Below are positions 55,627-64,000 of a stretch of DNA of 64,000 bases, in pieces. Position numbers and translations under genes: made by a program. The stretch's first letter is position 1, and every line of letters begins with the position of its first letter. The notes under the pieces were generated by a model that had not been told where the DNA came from, made no database searches, and saw nothing but the letters and a program-made list of their open reading frames with translations. Origin of the DNA: VAZQ01 sp963725185 (GTDB lineage Bacteria > Pseudomonadota > Alphaproteobacteria > Rhizobiales > Xanthobacteraceae); assembly GCA_963725185.1 (NCBI GenBank), contig CAVRXO010000006.1:620001-684000 (forward strand), in the 5' to 3' direction.

Positions 55627-55734
55627 CTTATCGACCCCCCTCCTGCGCTCGCCGCGCGCCCTCCATCCGGACGTATACATCTGAGTGCCTCACGCGTTAC
55701 AGCGTCGCGGACTTCCAAGAGCGACACGTCTAGC

Positions 55735-57211
55735 TTAGACAGCGTTGTTGTAGGTCTTCTTGGAGAGGAGTGTCATGATGAGAATCTGTACGTCGAGGAA
55801 CAACGACCAATGCTCAATGTAGAAGAGGTCGTGCTCCACTCGACGCTGCATCTTTTCGATCGTGTCGGTCTGGCCACGATATCCGTTGACTTGCGCCCAC
55901 CCGGTGATGCCGGGCTTGATTCGGTGCCGACGCTGTAGTTCAGCAATCCTCGAACTCGAACGCGTGGTTGTGCACGGTCAGGTGGGGCCGCGGCCCTACG
56001 AGCGACATTTCCCCGCTTAGGACATTGAGCAATTGCGGCAACTCGTCGATGCTCAGGCGGCGAAGTACGGCGCCGACACGCGTCACCCGCTTGTCTCCCG
56101 GTTGCGCTTGCCGCCAGGCTTCGGGAGCCTCGACTTGCGCCATCGTTCTCAGCTTGAACACGCGGATCACGCGATTGTTGAATCCGTCCCGCGTCTGGCG
56201 AAACATGACCGGACCCGCCGATTCCAGGCGAATCGCCACCGCTGCCAGCGCCAGCAAAGGAGCGGCAATCAACAAGCAGACGCTCGCGACGACCAGGTCG
56301 AACGTCCGTTTGACGGCTCGATCGAATGTCGAGAGCGGAGGTCGAGAGACCTGCAGGGTGACGGCGTTGCCCAGCGGGACGACGCGGGCCGCGGCCAGCA
56401 GGCCGGCGATCTCGACATCGGAAATGTGCACGCCGATCGGTAGTTCGGAGAGTGCGTGGGCCAGGCGGCGCGCCGTCGCCATCGACTGATGATCGCATAG
56501 TATGACGACGTCGTCCGGGTTGACCGTGCGGCACAGGGCCACAATTTGGAGGAACGGCCGCGGACCAGCCGCGTCGCCATCACCGGGGAAGGTGAGGCTC
56601 GCAATGGTCTGTAGGCCGGGTGTGTTGATCGTCGCAATGAATGCCGCACATTGATCCTCGTTTCCGATCAGGACGACGCGCTTGGCGTCCAATGAACCGT
56701 GGGCAAGGGCCGTCTGCAGACAGGAGTAGATCACAACGCGGCTGCAACATATGGCCGCGCCGATGAATAGGAGCTGGAGGGCGAAAGCTCCGCGCGAATA
56801 ATCCTCGGCGACCTTGAGGAAGAAGAGGGTCGACAGGAGCAGCGCAAACGCCACCGCGGCCGCAGTGAGGCCGCTCAAGACGAACTTGAAGCGGGCCTGA
56901 ACTTGAATCGCGACGAATTGGCGGAGGTTTACGGCGGTGAGCGTGACCAACGCGGCAACGAATATCGCGGCTCTGCCGCGCTGTTCGAAGGCCGCCCAAT
57001 CGGCGTGACTTGCCTGATGGTAGATTGCACCGCCGAGGTATGCGGCCGCACAAAGGAGAGCAAATTCGGATGCCACGACCAACGGAATGATGGAATGAAG
57101 CTTCCACGCCCGCTTCGACAGGCTGAAGCGGAGATCTAGTTGATCTTCGAGCGCTCTCGCCCCCAAGTCTTCGCGCGCAGATGCCCACATGGTCATGACC
57201 CATTCCTGCAA
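55735..57211 (-). pseudogene. undecaprenyl-phosphate sugar phosphotransferase, frameshifted
   Basis: About 490 residues if repaired near 55952. Four or five N-terminal membrane helices, a CoA-binding-like middle domain (VVLIGNEDQCAAFI), a fifth helix (about 305-325) and the catalytic bacterial sugar transferase domain (VMFRQTRDGFNN, VFKLRTM, RRLSIDELPQLLNVLSGEMSLVGPRP). After GPRPHLTVHNHAFEFE the frame slips; the next frame gives LQRRHRIKPGITGWAQVNGYRGQTDT and ends at 55735. WbaP/ExoY-like enzymes start the repeat unit. Without repair the C-terminal ~70 residues are lost. Confidence 0.82.
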
Positions 57212-57824
57212 CGCCGGCGATGAGTGCCTTCCGGGAATGCAGGCGCTTGCCCGATGCTCTGTCGTCAGGAGGCCCTAGTTGTGGAAAGACAGCCCGACTT
57301 TGATCGCGTAGAAGTGCGTAGAAGACACAACCTCAACACGTCGTCGGACCAAAGGTTCACAAATAAAAGTCATCGCGTAAGAAACGAAGTAGGTGTCTGA
57401 GGTCGGCGCTTTTGCGCCGTGCTTTTTACGGCCGACCTATCTGATGTCGCGTAGAGGACTCATTCATCGTCCTTCCATCGATCGGCCACTCTTTTGACGA
57501 CCCTGGCCGCCGGTGCGCCACGCGGATTCCCAACTAACTTCGCGCCAAAGCGCGGCGAAGAGAGACAACGATGACATCTATCAATGTGTTCCTGAGCCGT
57601 GTGGCGTCGACGCCAAAAAAAAGTTTCGACGAAGCACGTCAAACATTCGATTGGACTATCTGGCGGCGTGATCCCGCCGCGCGCCCCCTGGCCGCGGGAA
57701 AAAGTGTTCGCCAACTGACCGAACGGACTCCGCAACGCTCCTCCGAGCGTAGCATCAGGGGATCAAATCCGCGCTCTGTATTGGACCGTACGGCGACACA
57801 GCTGGTTAGTCCGGAGACACGCCG
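57212..57824. other. 613-bp intergenic stretch
   Basis: Upstream region of the sugar-transferase operon. It contains an imperfect palindromic structure (57400-57438) and little else; short open frames on both strands lack homology. Confidence 0.45.
57400..57438. repeat. nested inverted repeat
   Basis: AGGTCGGC (57400-57407) and GCCGACCT (57431-57438), with a GGCGC-TTTT-GCGCC hairpin nested inside. No T-run on either strand, so it may be a regulatory leader element or protein site and not a terminator. Confidence 0.45.
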
Positions 57825-59015
57825 TCAGCTAGGGCGCAAGCGGCTGCGCCAAGCGCGCTTCAAGCGTGGCAGAAGGCGGCTCGCCGTCAATAATCGCTCG
57901 GCGCCGCCATTGCAGGCCTCGACGACCGCGCGTAGCGCCCCGAGGGTGAGGCCGCGGATGCTCGGCGCGAACATCAAAACCGATACCACTTGCTCCGATC
58001 GATTCCCGTACCGCACCTTATATTCAGCTTCGCCGACCCCAAAGTCGATTTTCCTGATCGGTACGCTGGCCGACTCTTGGCTGAGGCGATTTATCACTTC
58101 GAGCATCAGGTAAGTCCCGGGTGAGAAGCGCCCGTAGGCCGGATCGAATCCGAGAAAATCGCTGTGGACGATGCCGCGGTAGATGCAGGCAATCCAGAAG
58201 GCGCAAGGACGGTCGGCGATGTAGAGCACGTAGGCCCGAAGCCACCCCATCCGGGCTTCGAACCGCAGCCGGTCGCGCATCTGCGGGGTATCAATAAAGC
58301 CCACTTGCAGCCCGCGCTGATATGTCTTTGCGGCGACGGTTTCGACGTCTTTCATCAGCCGATCAAGCTCGGCTTCCGAGCAGAAGCAGACGATCCGAGC
58401 GTCTTGGCCAAGCTCCCTCAGCATTTTGCCGCGCCGCCTCTGGTGCTGGCGCTCGCCAGCGGATAATCCGATAACCGACGAAGTCTCCCCGTCGATGAGC
58501 ATCCGCATCCTGTGCACTTGGGCTCTTGATGTTCGATCGAAAGGCCGTCCGGCGGCACGAGTGGCGACCACGATCGGCGAGGCGAGCTTGCAATGGTAAA
58601 TCGTCGCCGCGTCCGCTTCGCCGTCTGCGAGCGATGACTGAATGTTTTCGATGAAGCCCTTGCACGTTGTCGACGACAATTCGCCGACCAGTGCTCCGTT
58701 GAGAAACGTCAGGCATCTGACCCGCCGGATGGGAATTCGGAAATATCCAATTCGCAGGTCAGGCCGTTTCATCTCGTATCGGCCGATGAGAAGAGCTTGC
58801 GGCCGGCCGAGCCGGTAGTAAACGAGCACGTGGGGTCTCGTGGTTTGCGGCGACGAATTGATCTCCTGCAAATAGCGCTCAATGTCCATGTCGCGATGCC
58901 GGCAAAAGGCGCGCCAACAATCGGCTATGTCGGTGATATCTTTGGCGTTTCGTACCACCTTGACAAAATCTGTTTGGGCATCGGTGCTGGCTTTGATCGA
59001 CGTCATGTTCGACAC
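57825..59015 (-). CDS. GNAT/BioF2-like acetyltransferase
   Basis: 396 residues resembling the BioF2-like (FemAB-type) GNAT acyltransferases found in polysaccharide clusters: an N-terminal half with YYRLGRPQALLIGRYEMKRPDLRIGYFRIP, a substrate half with MGWLRAYVLYIADRPCAFWIACIYRG, and the later DFLGFDPAYGRFSPGTYLMLEVINRL. Length is typical of the family (about 380-400). It could N- or O-acylate a sugar in the repeat unit. Start at 59013-59015; a second ATG three codons on is equally good. Confidence 0.75.
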   Translation of the reverse strand: MSNMTSIKASTDAQTDFVKVVRNAKDITDIADCWRAFCRHRDMDIERYLQEINSSPQTTRPHVLVYYRLGRPQALLIGRYEMKRPDLRIGYFRIPIRRVRCLTFLNGALVGELSSTTCKGFIENIQSSLADGEADAATIYHCKLASPIVVATRAAGRPFDRTSRAQVHRMRMLIDGETSSVIGLSAGERQHQRRRGKMLRELGQDARIVCFCSEAELDRLMKDVETVAAKTYQRGLQVGFIDTPQMRDRLRFEARMGWLRAYVLYIADRPCAFWIACIYRGIVHSDFLGFDPAYGRFSPGTYLMLEVINRLSQESASVPIRKIDFGVGEAEYKVRYGNRSEQVVSVLMFAPSIRGLTLGALRAVVEACNGGAERLLTASRLLPRLKRAWRSRLRPS

Positions 59016-59218
59016 CCCGCTCTAGCGCAGCCGGCGTGCGATAACACATCCATGAGGTCGGTTGAACAATCGATGGACCCGCGCGTTGTTTGAAACCGGG
59101 AAAACCCGTCGGGCGGCAGCTTCTTACGAGCTTCGCGGCTCTCGAAATCACCAACAAGATGGGGAAATAGGGCCCTGGTGCCGAGGTATTGTAGTGTTGA
59201 TCGTGGGAATGACGGTGT

Positions 59219-59915
59219 ATGGACCTTCGTGTGCTGGCCACAAAGATCGTTGCTGCCGCCCGCGAAAGCGGAGTTGGCGGCGTGGGGAGAGCTGCTGCAC
59301 GCCACCTCTGGCGCAGCCTGCGCGGAACGCCCGTCGACGACTTCGACCGACGTCACGGCACCGACACGAGTGGAGAGTTGGCGATTTGGCAGACCACGGT
59401 TTCCTCTCCCAACGCGCGTTTTGGCACTCGCTATCAGGCCAGCGGGGAAGACGTTCTGTTGCAGATCGTGAACAGCCTCGGAATCGATAGCAGGAACTTC
59501 ACTTTCATTGATCTGGGTTGCGGGAAAGGACGAACGCTCCTGGTCGCGGAAAAGCTCGGATTTCGTCGTGTGATCGGAGTTCGAGATCAGCGCGGAATTG
59601 GCGGATATCGCCAGGACAAACCTTGCCAGGCTGAATGTCACCAACGCGCTCGTGATCCATGGCGATGCCGCCGAGTATGCGTTTCCGTCCGGAGGACTCC
59701 TGGTCTATCTTTACAATCCGTTCGGCCCTCCGGTGATGAGCCAAGTAATTCGCGCGCTGGAGAATTGCATCGAGCATGGGGAAGCCGATGAAATCTACTT
59801 GGCCTACCAACGGCCCACCTGCGCGCCGTTGCTCGATCAATCGAAATGTTTGCGCCGCGTGAGCGGCACACACGGCCTTGAGCACACAGCGATCTGGAAG
59901 GGGACGGGTCGATAG
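59219..59915 (+). pseudogene. class I SAM-dependent methyltransferase, frameshifted
   Basis: About 232 residues if repaired near 59580. The SAM-binding motif I is DLGCGKGRTLLVAEKLGF; a break after VIGV is followed in the next frame by EISAELADIARTNLARLNVTNALVIHGDAAEYAF and LVYLYNPFGPPVMSQVI, the expected motif III-IV stretch, to the stop at 59913-59915. Without repair the product ends in unrelated sequence at 59791. Modification of a sugar or a lipid is possible; divergent from the acyltransferase gene. Confidence 0.75.
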
Positions 59916-60071
59916 CCGACGCCGCTCGCGGTCCCTGGACATCGTATGCTCAACAGCTGCCGACGGGACGCAGCGGGTGACGGAAGAGCTGGTCGTCCCT
60001 ACGAGACAGGCCGGCATTCTTGAGAGCGGCGCCCACCCGAGCCTCGGCACCCGCGCTCGCTTGGATTTGCT

Positions 60072-60545
60072 TCATTTGCTCAGTCCAGTAGCCGTCCGGA
60101 GATGCCGCGTAGAGGTTGCCCCGCCGGCCAAAACTCCGAACTTGCCTACCTCTATGTCCTTGGCAATGATTCTCGCCGGGTTTCCCGCGACGGCGCAGCC
60201 GGCCGGCACGTCGACTGAGACGACGCTCCCTGCACCGACGATACAACCATCGCCGATACGGATGCCCGGCAGGATGACCGCGCGCGCGCCGATGAAACAG
60301 AAGTTCCCAATCCAGGTATCGGCCTGGAGGTTTCGACTGCCATCGTGCGACAGGATGACGGCCTCAAATGCCACGTAGGAGTAGTCTCCTATATGGATAC
60401 CGGTGGGATTTGTCTTGTCGAATCGTGCGGCTAGCGAAAACAGCGCTGTGGGTTTGATGTCCATTCGCCAAAATCGGGTCAGATAGACCCATTTCAGGCG
60501 AATGATCAACTTTCGCAGCCATTGCAGCTGATTGAGGGTACGCAT
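60072..60545 (-). CDS. hexapeptide-repeat acetyltransferase, WcaF-like
   Basis: 157 residues, left-handed beta-helix acyltransferase. A helical N-terminus (LRKLIIRLKWVYLTRFWRMDI) is followed by hexapeptide rungs (IHIGDYSYVAFEAVILSHDG, IGARAVILPGIRIGDGCIVGAGSVV) and the typical C-terminal VDVPAGCAVAGNPARIIAKD. Family members O-acetylate sugars, using acetyl-CoA as donor. I start at 60543-60545; the frame is open upstream but has no homology there. Located downstream of the lyase-SGNH gene on the same strand. Confidence 0.85.
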   Translation of the reverse strand: MRTLNQLQWLRKLIIRLKWVYLTRFWRMDIKPTALFSLAARFDKTNPTGIHIGDYSYVAFEAVILSHDGSRNLQADTWIGNFCFIGARAVILPGIRIGDGCIVGAGSVVSVDVPAGCAVAGNPARIIAKDIEVGKFGVLAGGATSTRHLRTATGLSK

Positions 60546-60642
60546 CTCAGTCCATCCAGGCCATGTCCTTGGCGCGTCCGATGGGACGGGCTCTAAATTA
60601 AGTCTGCGCGAGCGGACATGATACGCGGCTTCTCCATGCGCT

Positions 60643-62862
60643 CTATCGTGCGCCCACCGACGCGAGATTCCAGTCGGGCCGAGGGTCGGGTATCTTGCGG
60701 ACAATGGGCCGGCTGAGCTTGATGGTGCCGCTCCCGCTCGCCCGTTTGAGGAACTCGACCCGCGCGAACGAGAGGCTCGTCCGTATCGTGTCGATATTCG
60801 TTCCTGGAGGAATTTGAACGGGCTCGCTCATCAGCCAGCCTTTCCACGTGGCCGAAGGCCAACGCTGGGTATGCCGGTCGCGGGGGAGCATTGCATCCGC
60901 GCGACTTCGCGCCTGCCATCCCTCGCGCAGCAGCAGCTCCAGCGAGATGTCGACCCAGGCGTTCCACGCCGACACCTCGACGTACATGGCGGCTTCAATC
61001 CAATCGCTCTCGGTCACCTGGCCATCCACGAGACTGATCTCGTTGTCATAGGTGAAATCGAGCGTGTGATAGGAATCGGGGCTCGCGTCGTCGATCGGTG
61101 TGATGGCAAAGACCTGCTTTTCGAGTCCGCCAGCCAGGGCCTCCTTGCGCGCCTCGACGTTGGAGCTCGCGGCGATTCCGGTGAAACCGCCGCTGACGGC
61201 GGCGGTCCAATGATCAGCGACGGGGCCCTTCACACCGTTTCCCGCGGTCCCGGTCGTTCCACTGAGCGTGCCGTCCATCAGATTTCCTGCACGCGGGTCG
61301 GGATCGAAGGTCGTGCCGGGAGCAATCACCTCGGCGAGCGCCGAGTTGATGGCAAGCGCAGCCTGATATGCGGCCGGAGGGGCGGGATGCACGCCGTCGG
61401 TCGAGTATCCAGGCAGCCACTCCTCCTCGCCGCTCGCGGCGCTGCGGTCGATAAGACGAGGGTTGGGGTCGACGATTCTTACGCCGTCGCGGCCGGCCTG
61501 CGCGGTGATCCAGGCGTTGACGGCCTGTCTGGTCCGCCATCGCGGATCATGCGCCGGCCAGGGCGAGACTCCGCCCGAAGTGACGCGGGGCCAGATCGTT
61601 GAAAGCAACACCCAGATATTGGCGGAGCGCAGGCGGGTAAGGATCTGGTCGAGATGCGCCTCTATCAGGATGGCGCCGTCATGCGAGTTGATGTCGTTGG
61701 TTCCGACCTGCACATAGACGATCGCGGGATTGCGGGCGAGCGCATAGGGCACGCGCGACAGCAGACCCGGCACTCCGCCGGGAACCGCGACCGTGTGATC
61801 CCCGTCCAGTCCCTGGTTTGCCCCGTTGAAACCGCGGTCATCCACCGGGTCGTGGGGATCCGCCCAAGTCTCGAACCTGAACCGTGGGTCGAGTGCGCGT
61901 GCCCATACCAGCTGCCCGATTCCGGTGGTGGACACCTCGCTTGCGCCCCCTGCCTGGTGGTTTATCCGAACGATGCTGTCCCCGAGGGCGACCAGCTTGG
62001 CTCCGGACGCGAGAGGAAGCGGTGGCAATTCGCCGGATTGCGCCCGGGCGTAGATCTCCCGCGGTTGCGCAATTCTCGCGGCCAGAGAATCGTGGCTGAC
62101 CTCCATGTTGGCATATTGCACCGCCAGCGGTTCTAACGCGGCATCGCGATAGATGCCAAATTTCCAATAATATTGTCCGACGTAGCCAAGCCGTCCCGAA
62201 TAGTGAGCCACCTCCACCCCATCGATCCAAACCTGCGCAGTCCCGTTGCCATCGTGCCCAAAGCGCACGTGATGAACAAAATGATGCCAGCGGTCCCTTT
62301 CGATAGATGGGCGCGAAAATATCGTCGTGGACGGCCCCATCGGGTTGTGCAGCAGGGGGTCCTCGGCTGACGCCCAGGTTTCGATGCTCAGGCGGTCACC
62401 GCGATTGAGCCAGACGCCATAGGGCGCCGTCGTCCCAATGCTGTCATCGACGTGGTGAAGCTGTCCCAGGAGGAGCGATTTTGCCGTACTAACCGGACCG
62501 CTTTCGATGAGCATGGAATAAGAAATCCATATGTCGGATTCCTCATCGAAGCGTTTCCGTCCATCCAGCTCGCTGCGCTCCTTCGGCGGTCTGCGTCCTC
62601 GATCCTCGCTCCAGGTATCTCCATGCCGTAGCTCGAAGCGAGTCACCTCGGGAAACCCGACGGCCTTGCCCGCGCTCCAGCCCCTGTTCGCGGACTCGAT
62701 CGCGTAATCGTCGCCGCCGACGACCGTCGTGGAGCCGTCGGGAAGATTGCTCTCCCAGGCCATCGATCGGACGGACCCCGGTGGAAAATGTGCCAAGGAG
62801 CTCGGCAACTGCACCGCAATGGCCAGGCCGAGAGCAAAAACTACAACTCGAAGCTTGATCAT
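60643..62862 (-). CDS. polysaccharide lyase / SGNH hydrolase fusion
   Basis: 739 residues with signal peptide (about 1-24). Residues ~30-255 match concanavalin-like polysaccharide lyases of the heparin-lyase-I type (DTWSEDRGRRPPKERSEL, DRWHHFVHHVRF, VWIDGVEV). Residues ~288-480 form an SGNH hydrolase: block I Gly294-Asp-Ser296, block III GTND (387-390), and a late DGVHP with the catalytic Asp-His. A C-terminal beta-rich segment (~500-739) has no clear family. Such a protein could de-esterify and cleave the polymer made by this locus, outside the cell. I start at 62860-62862, where the signal peptide begins. Confidence 0.8.
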   Translation of the reverse strand: MIKLRVVVFALGLAIAVQLPSSLAHFPPGSVRSMAWESNLPDGSTTVVGGDDYAIESANRGWSAGKAVGFPEVTRFELRHGDTWSEDRGRRPPKERSELDGRKRFDEESDIWISYSMLIESGPVSTAKSLLLGQLHHVDDSIGTTAPYGVWLNRGDRLSIETWASAEDPLLHNPMGPSTTIFSRPSIERDRWHHFVHHVRFGHDGNGTAQVWIDGVEVAHYSGRLGYVGQYYWKFGIYRDAALEPLAVQYANMEVSHDSLAARIAQPREIYARAQSGELPPLPLASGAKLVALGDSIVRINHQAGGASEVSTTGIGQLVWARALDPRFRFETWADPHDPVDDRGFNGANQGLDGDHTVAVPGGVPGLLSRVPYALARNPAIVYVQVGTNDINSHDGAILIEAHLDQILTRLRSANIWVLLSTIWPRVTSGGVSPWPAHDPRWRTRQAVNAWITAQAGRDGVRIVDPNPRLIDRSAASGEEEWLPGYSTDGVHPAPPAAYQAALAINSALAEVIAPGTTFDPDPRAGNLMDGTLSGTTGTAGNGVKGPVADHWTAAVSGGFTGIAASSNVEARKEALAGGLEKQVFAITPIDDASPDSYHTLDFTYDNEISLVDGQVTESDWIEAAMYVEVSAWNAWVDISLELLLREGWQARSRADAMLPRDRHTQRWPSATWKGWLMSEPVQIPPGTNIDTIRTSLSFARVEFLKRASGSGTIKLSRPIVRKIPDPRPDWNLASVGAR

Positions 62863-63210
62863 GACCTTTCCCAAGCAAAGACCAAGGTCAGCTGGAAGAC
62901 GCTCAAGCGCCCGGGGGTAGACCGGATGGCTTACCACCCAAGCAACAACTGGTGGGAGAGCGTGCGTCCTCCATTTAGGTCCAGCAAAAAACGCTGGCGG
63001 TGCAGGAACGCATTTGTGCCACCGATAGTTCAATTAGCCGATCGGAAAACTTGCAGCACTTCGTTCCAAGACACGCCGGCGATCGAGACGTTCGAACGTC
63101 GATCTTGCCCAGTTTGCGCCGCTATGTGTCTCGGACGACGCTGCCGCCGAAATGACACAAGACGCGCCGGAAAAGGTGGGAGGCAAAGGTTGGGACAATG
63201 GGGCGAAGGC

Positions 63211-64000
63211 ATGGACGACTCGATCTTGCTGCTGATTGCCGTATCAGCCGCTGCACTCGCCTTGACTGTGGCCGCATACACGTGTCTCGCATCGTTGTTC
63301 GGCGATCGGTCCGCCGTCTGGATTGGTTGCTTCGTCGTGGTGTTCCTCGTCGAGTCCATCTTTCGCGTCCGTCAATACTCGGACAAATCCATCGACCTGC
63401 AGGTCATGTTGAAGATCGCGAGCTGGTGCTACATCTTTTTGTTCGCCATGTTGAGGATCCCAAAATACATTGGCGCACTGACCTCCCCCCCTCGAATATT
63501 CTGGATGATCTTGTTTGCCTGGGCGCTCTATAGCACTGCGTATTCCCCCAATCCGAGCTACAGCGCAATCGCCGTCTTCTCGGTGGTTGCATTCTTCCTG
63601 TACTTCCTGTCGCTTGAAACCGAGACGGACGATCTCGCCGCCACGCTTGCAGTGCCGTCCGCGATCGCGGCGATCGCATTCGTCTCGATCATCGTCTATT
63701 TCGCGGACCCGAGCCTTGGACGAATGTCGGAGTGGCAGGACGGCGCATATGTTATTGGAAGCAGGCTGTCCGGAATTGTCGGAACCCCGAATGCGATGGG
63801 CGAGACTGCGGCACTCGGCCTCGTGCTTTTGGCGATGAACTGGCGCGAGATAGGGCGGCGGCTGGGCTCATCGATCCCGTTCCTGTTCTGCCTGGTTTGC
63901 GGATCGGCCCTCATCATGAGCAACAGCCGCACGTCCATGTTCTCAGTTGCGGCGATTCTCGGCATCAATGGCATGATGCGCACGCGCTATCTGCCGTTGA
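63211..64000 (+). CDS. O-antigen polymerase/ligase-like protein (3' end outside window)
   Basis: 263 residues visible, with six or seven hydrophobic helices. VGTPNAMGETAALGLVLL and SNSRTSMFSVAAI match the Wzy/WaaL superfamily (periplasmic-loop and Ser-Arg-Thr-Ser region). It would polymerise or attach the repeat unit exported by the flippase. Start ATG 63211-63213, with GGGGCGAAGG upstream. Divergent from the lyase-SGNH gene. C-terminal half is beyond base 64000. Confidence 0.85.
   Translation, partial: MDDSILLLIAVSAAALALTVAAYTCLASLFGDRSAVWIGCFVVVFLVESIFRVRQYSDKSIDLQVMLKIASWCYIFLFAMLRIPKYIGALTSPPRIFWMILFAWALYSTAYSPNPSYSAIAVFSVVAFFLYFLSLETETDDLAATLAVPSAIAAIAFVSIIVYFADPSLGRMSEWQDGAYVIGSRLSGIVGTPNAMGETAALGLVLLAMNWREIGRRLGSSIPFLFCLVCGSALIMSNSRTSMFSVAAILGINGMMRTRYLPL

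Noticed and set aside
57571..58113. 180-codon plus-strand frame
   Set aside because: Runs antisense into the acyltransferase gene; no homology.
1..64000. CRISPR arrays and rRNA genes
   Set aside because: No regularly spaced repeats of 20-40 bp and no rRNA segments were seen on either strand.
1..64000. Insertion sequences
   Set aside because: No intact transposase gene or matching terminal inverted repeats recognised; the scraps in 1-25 kb come from metabolic genes.

Overview
The DNA is GC-rich and the proteins (SphA/MetA-type channel, DUF1254 proteins, small secreted Cys-rich and Gly-rich proteins, FixJ-type regulators, short-chain repertoires of SnoaL and HD proteins) point to an alphaproteobacterium of the order Hyphomicrobiales, most likely Bradyrhizobium or a close relative. 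This is inferred from gene content only.

Region 1 (1-22.9 kb) is an accessory island full of small paralogous enzymes and debris: alpha/beta hydrolases (one partial, three broken), SnoaL-like proteins (four plus one N-terminal scrap), two HD-domain proteins, an alcohol and an aldehyde dehydrogenase, a nicotinate/isoquinoline-dehydrogenase-like molybdenum enzyme with its [2Fe-2S] subunit and triheme cytochrome, a TetR regulator and a three-gene efflux operon (HlyD, tandem ABC-2 permease, HlyD). A large winged-helix/ATPase/TPR regulator sits inside it. Seven copies of a 15-bp element built as a direct repeat of TTGTGAA about 10 bp apart lie in front of these genes, including the regulator, and suggest one regulon. 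Old mosaic pseudogenes (dps, lpd, duplicated hydrolase 5' end) lie between them.

Region 2 (22.7-27.1 kb) is an integration zone: a tRNA 3'-half remnant (CAT anticodon), tRNA-Arg(ACG), a tyrosine integrase, putative arm-type repeats (TGGCGACA), a 17-bp copy of the 3' end of tRNA-Arg(CCG), a truncated aquaporin fused to a truncated glutaryl-CoA-dehydrogenase-like gene, and intact tRNA-Arg(CCG).

Region 3 (27.2-47.2 kb) begins with a three-gene two-component system whose kinase carries a periplasmic ABC-binding-protein-like sensor. Downstream lie an octaheme cytochrome/TPR protein, a sulfatase, a HAD phosphatase, a DUF1254 protein, small secreted proteins, a bestrophin-like DUF4239 protein, a DyP peroxidase with two related partner proteins and a broken catalase-like gene, a formylglycine-generating-enzyme remnant and an SphA-like outer-membrane protein. 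An 18-bp dyad, ATTGTCCTTTGGTACAAT, occurs five times in front of these genes and once, weaker, inside the signalling locus. That makes a second candidate regulon, probably under the FixJ-type regulator.

Region 4 (47.6 kb to the end) is an exopolysaccharide cluster: tyrosine autokinase/chain-length protein, flippase, UDP-ManNAcA synthesis (a WecB-WecG fusion plus WecC), the initiating sugar-phosphate transferase, acetyl- and acyltransferases, a methyltransferase, a lyase-SGNH hydrolase fusion and the start of a Wzy/ligase gene. A ManNAcA-containing acidic polysaccharide, perhaps O-acetylated, is the likely product.

Many otherwise well-preserved genes carry one single-base frameshift, in all regions. 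Either the assembly has residual indel errors or decay is widespread; I mark each case.
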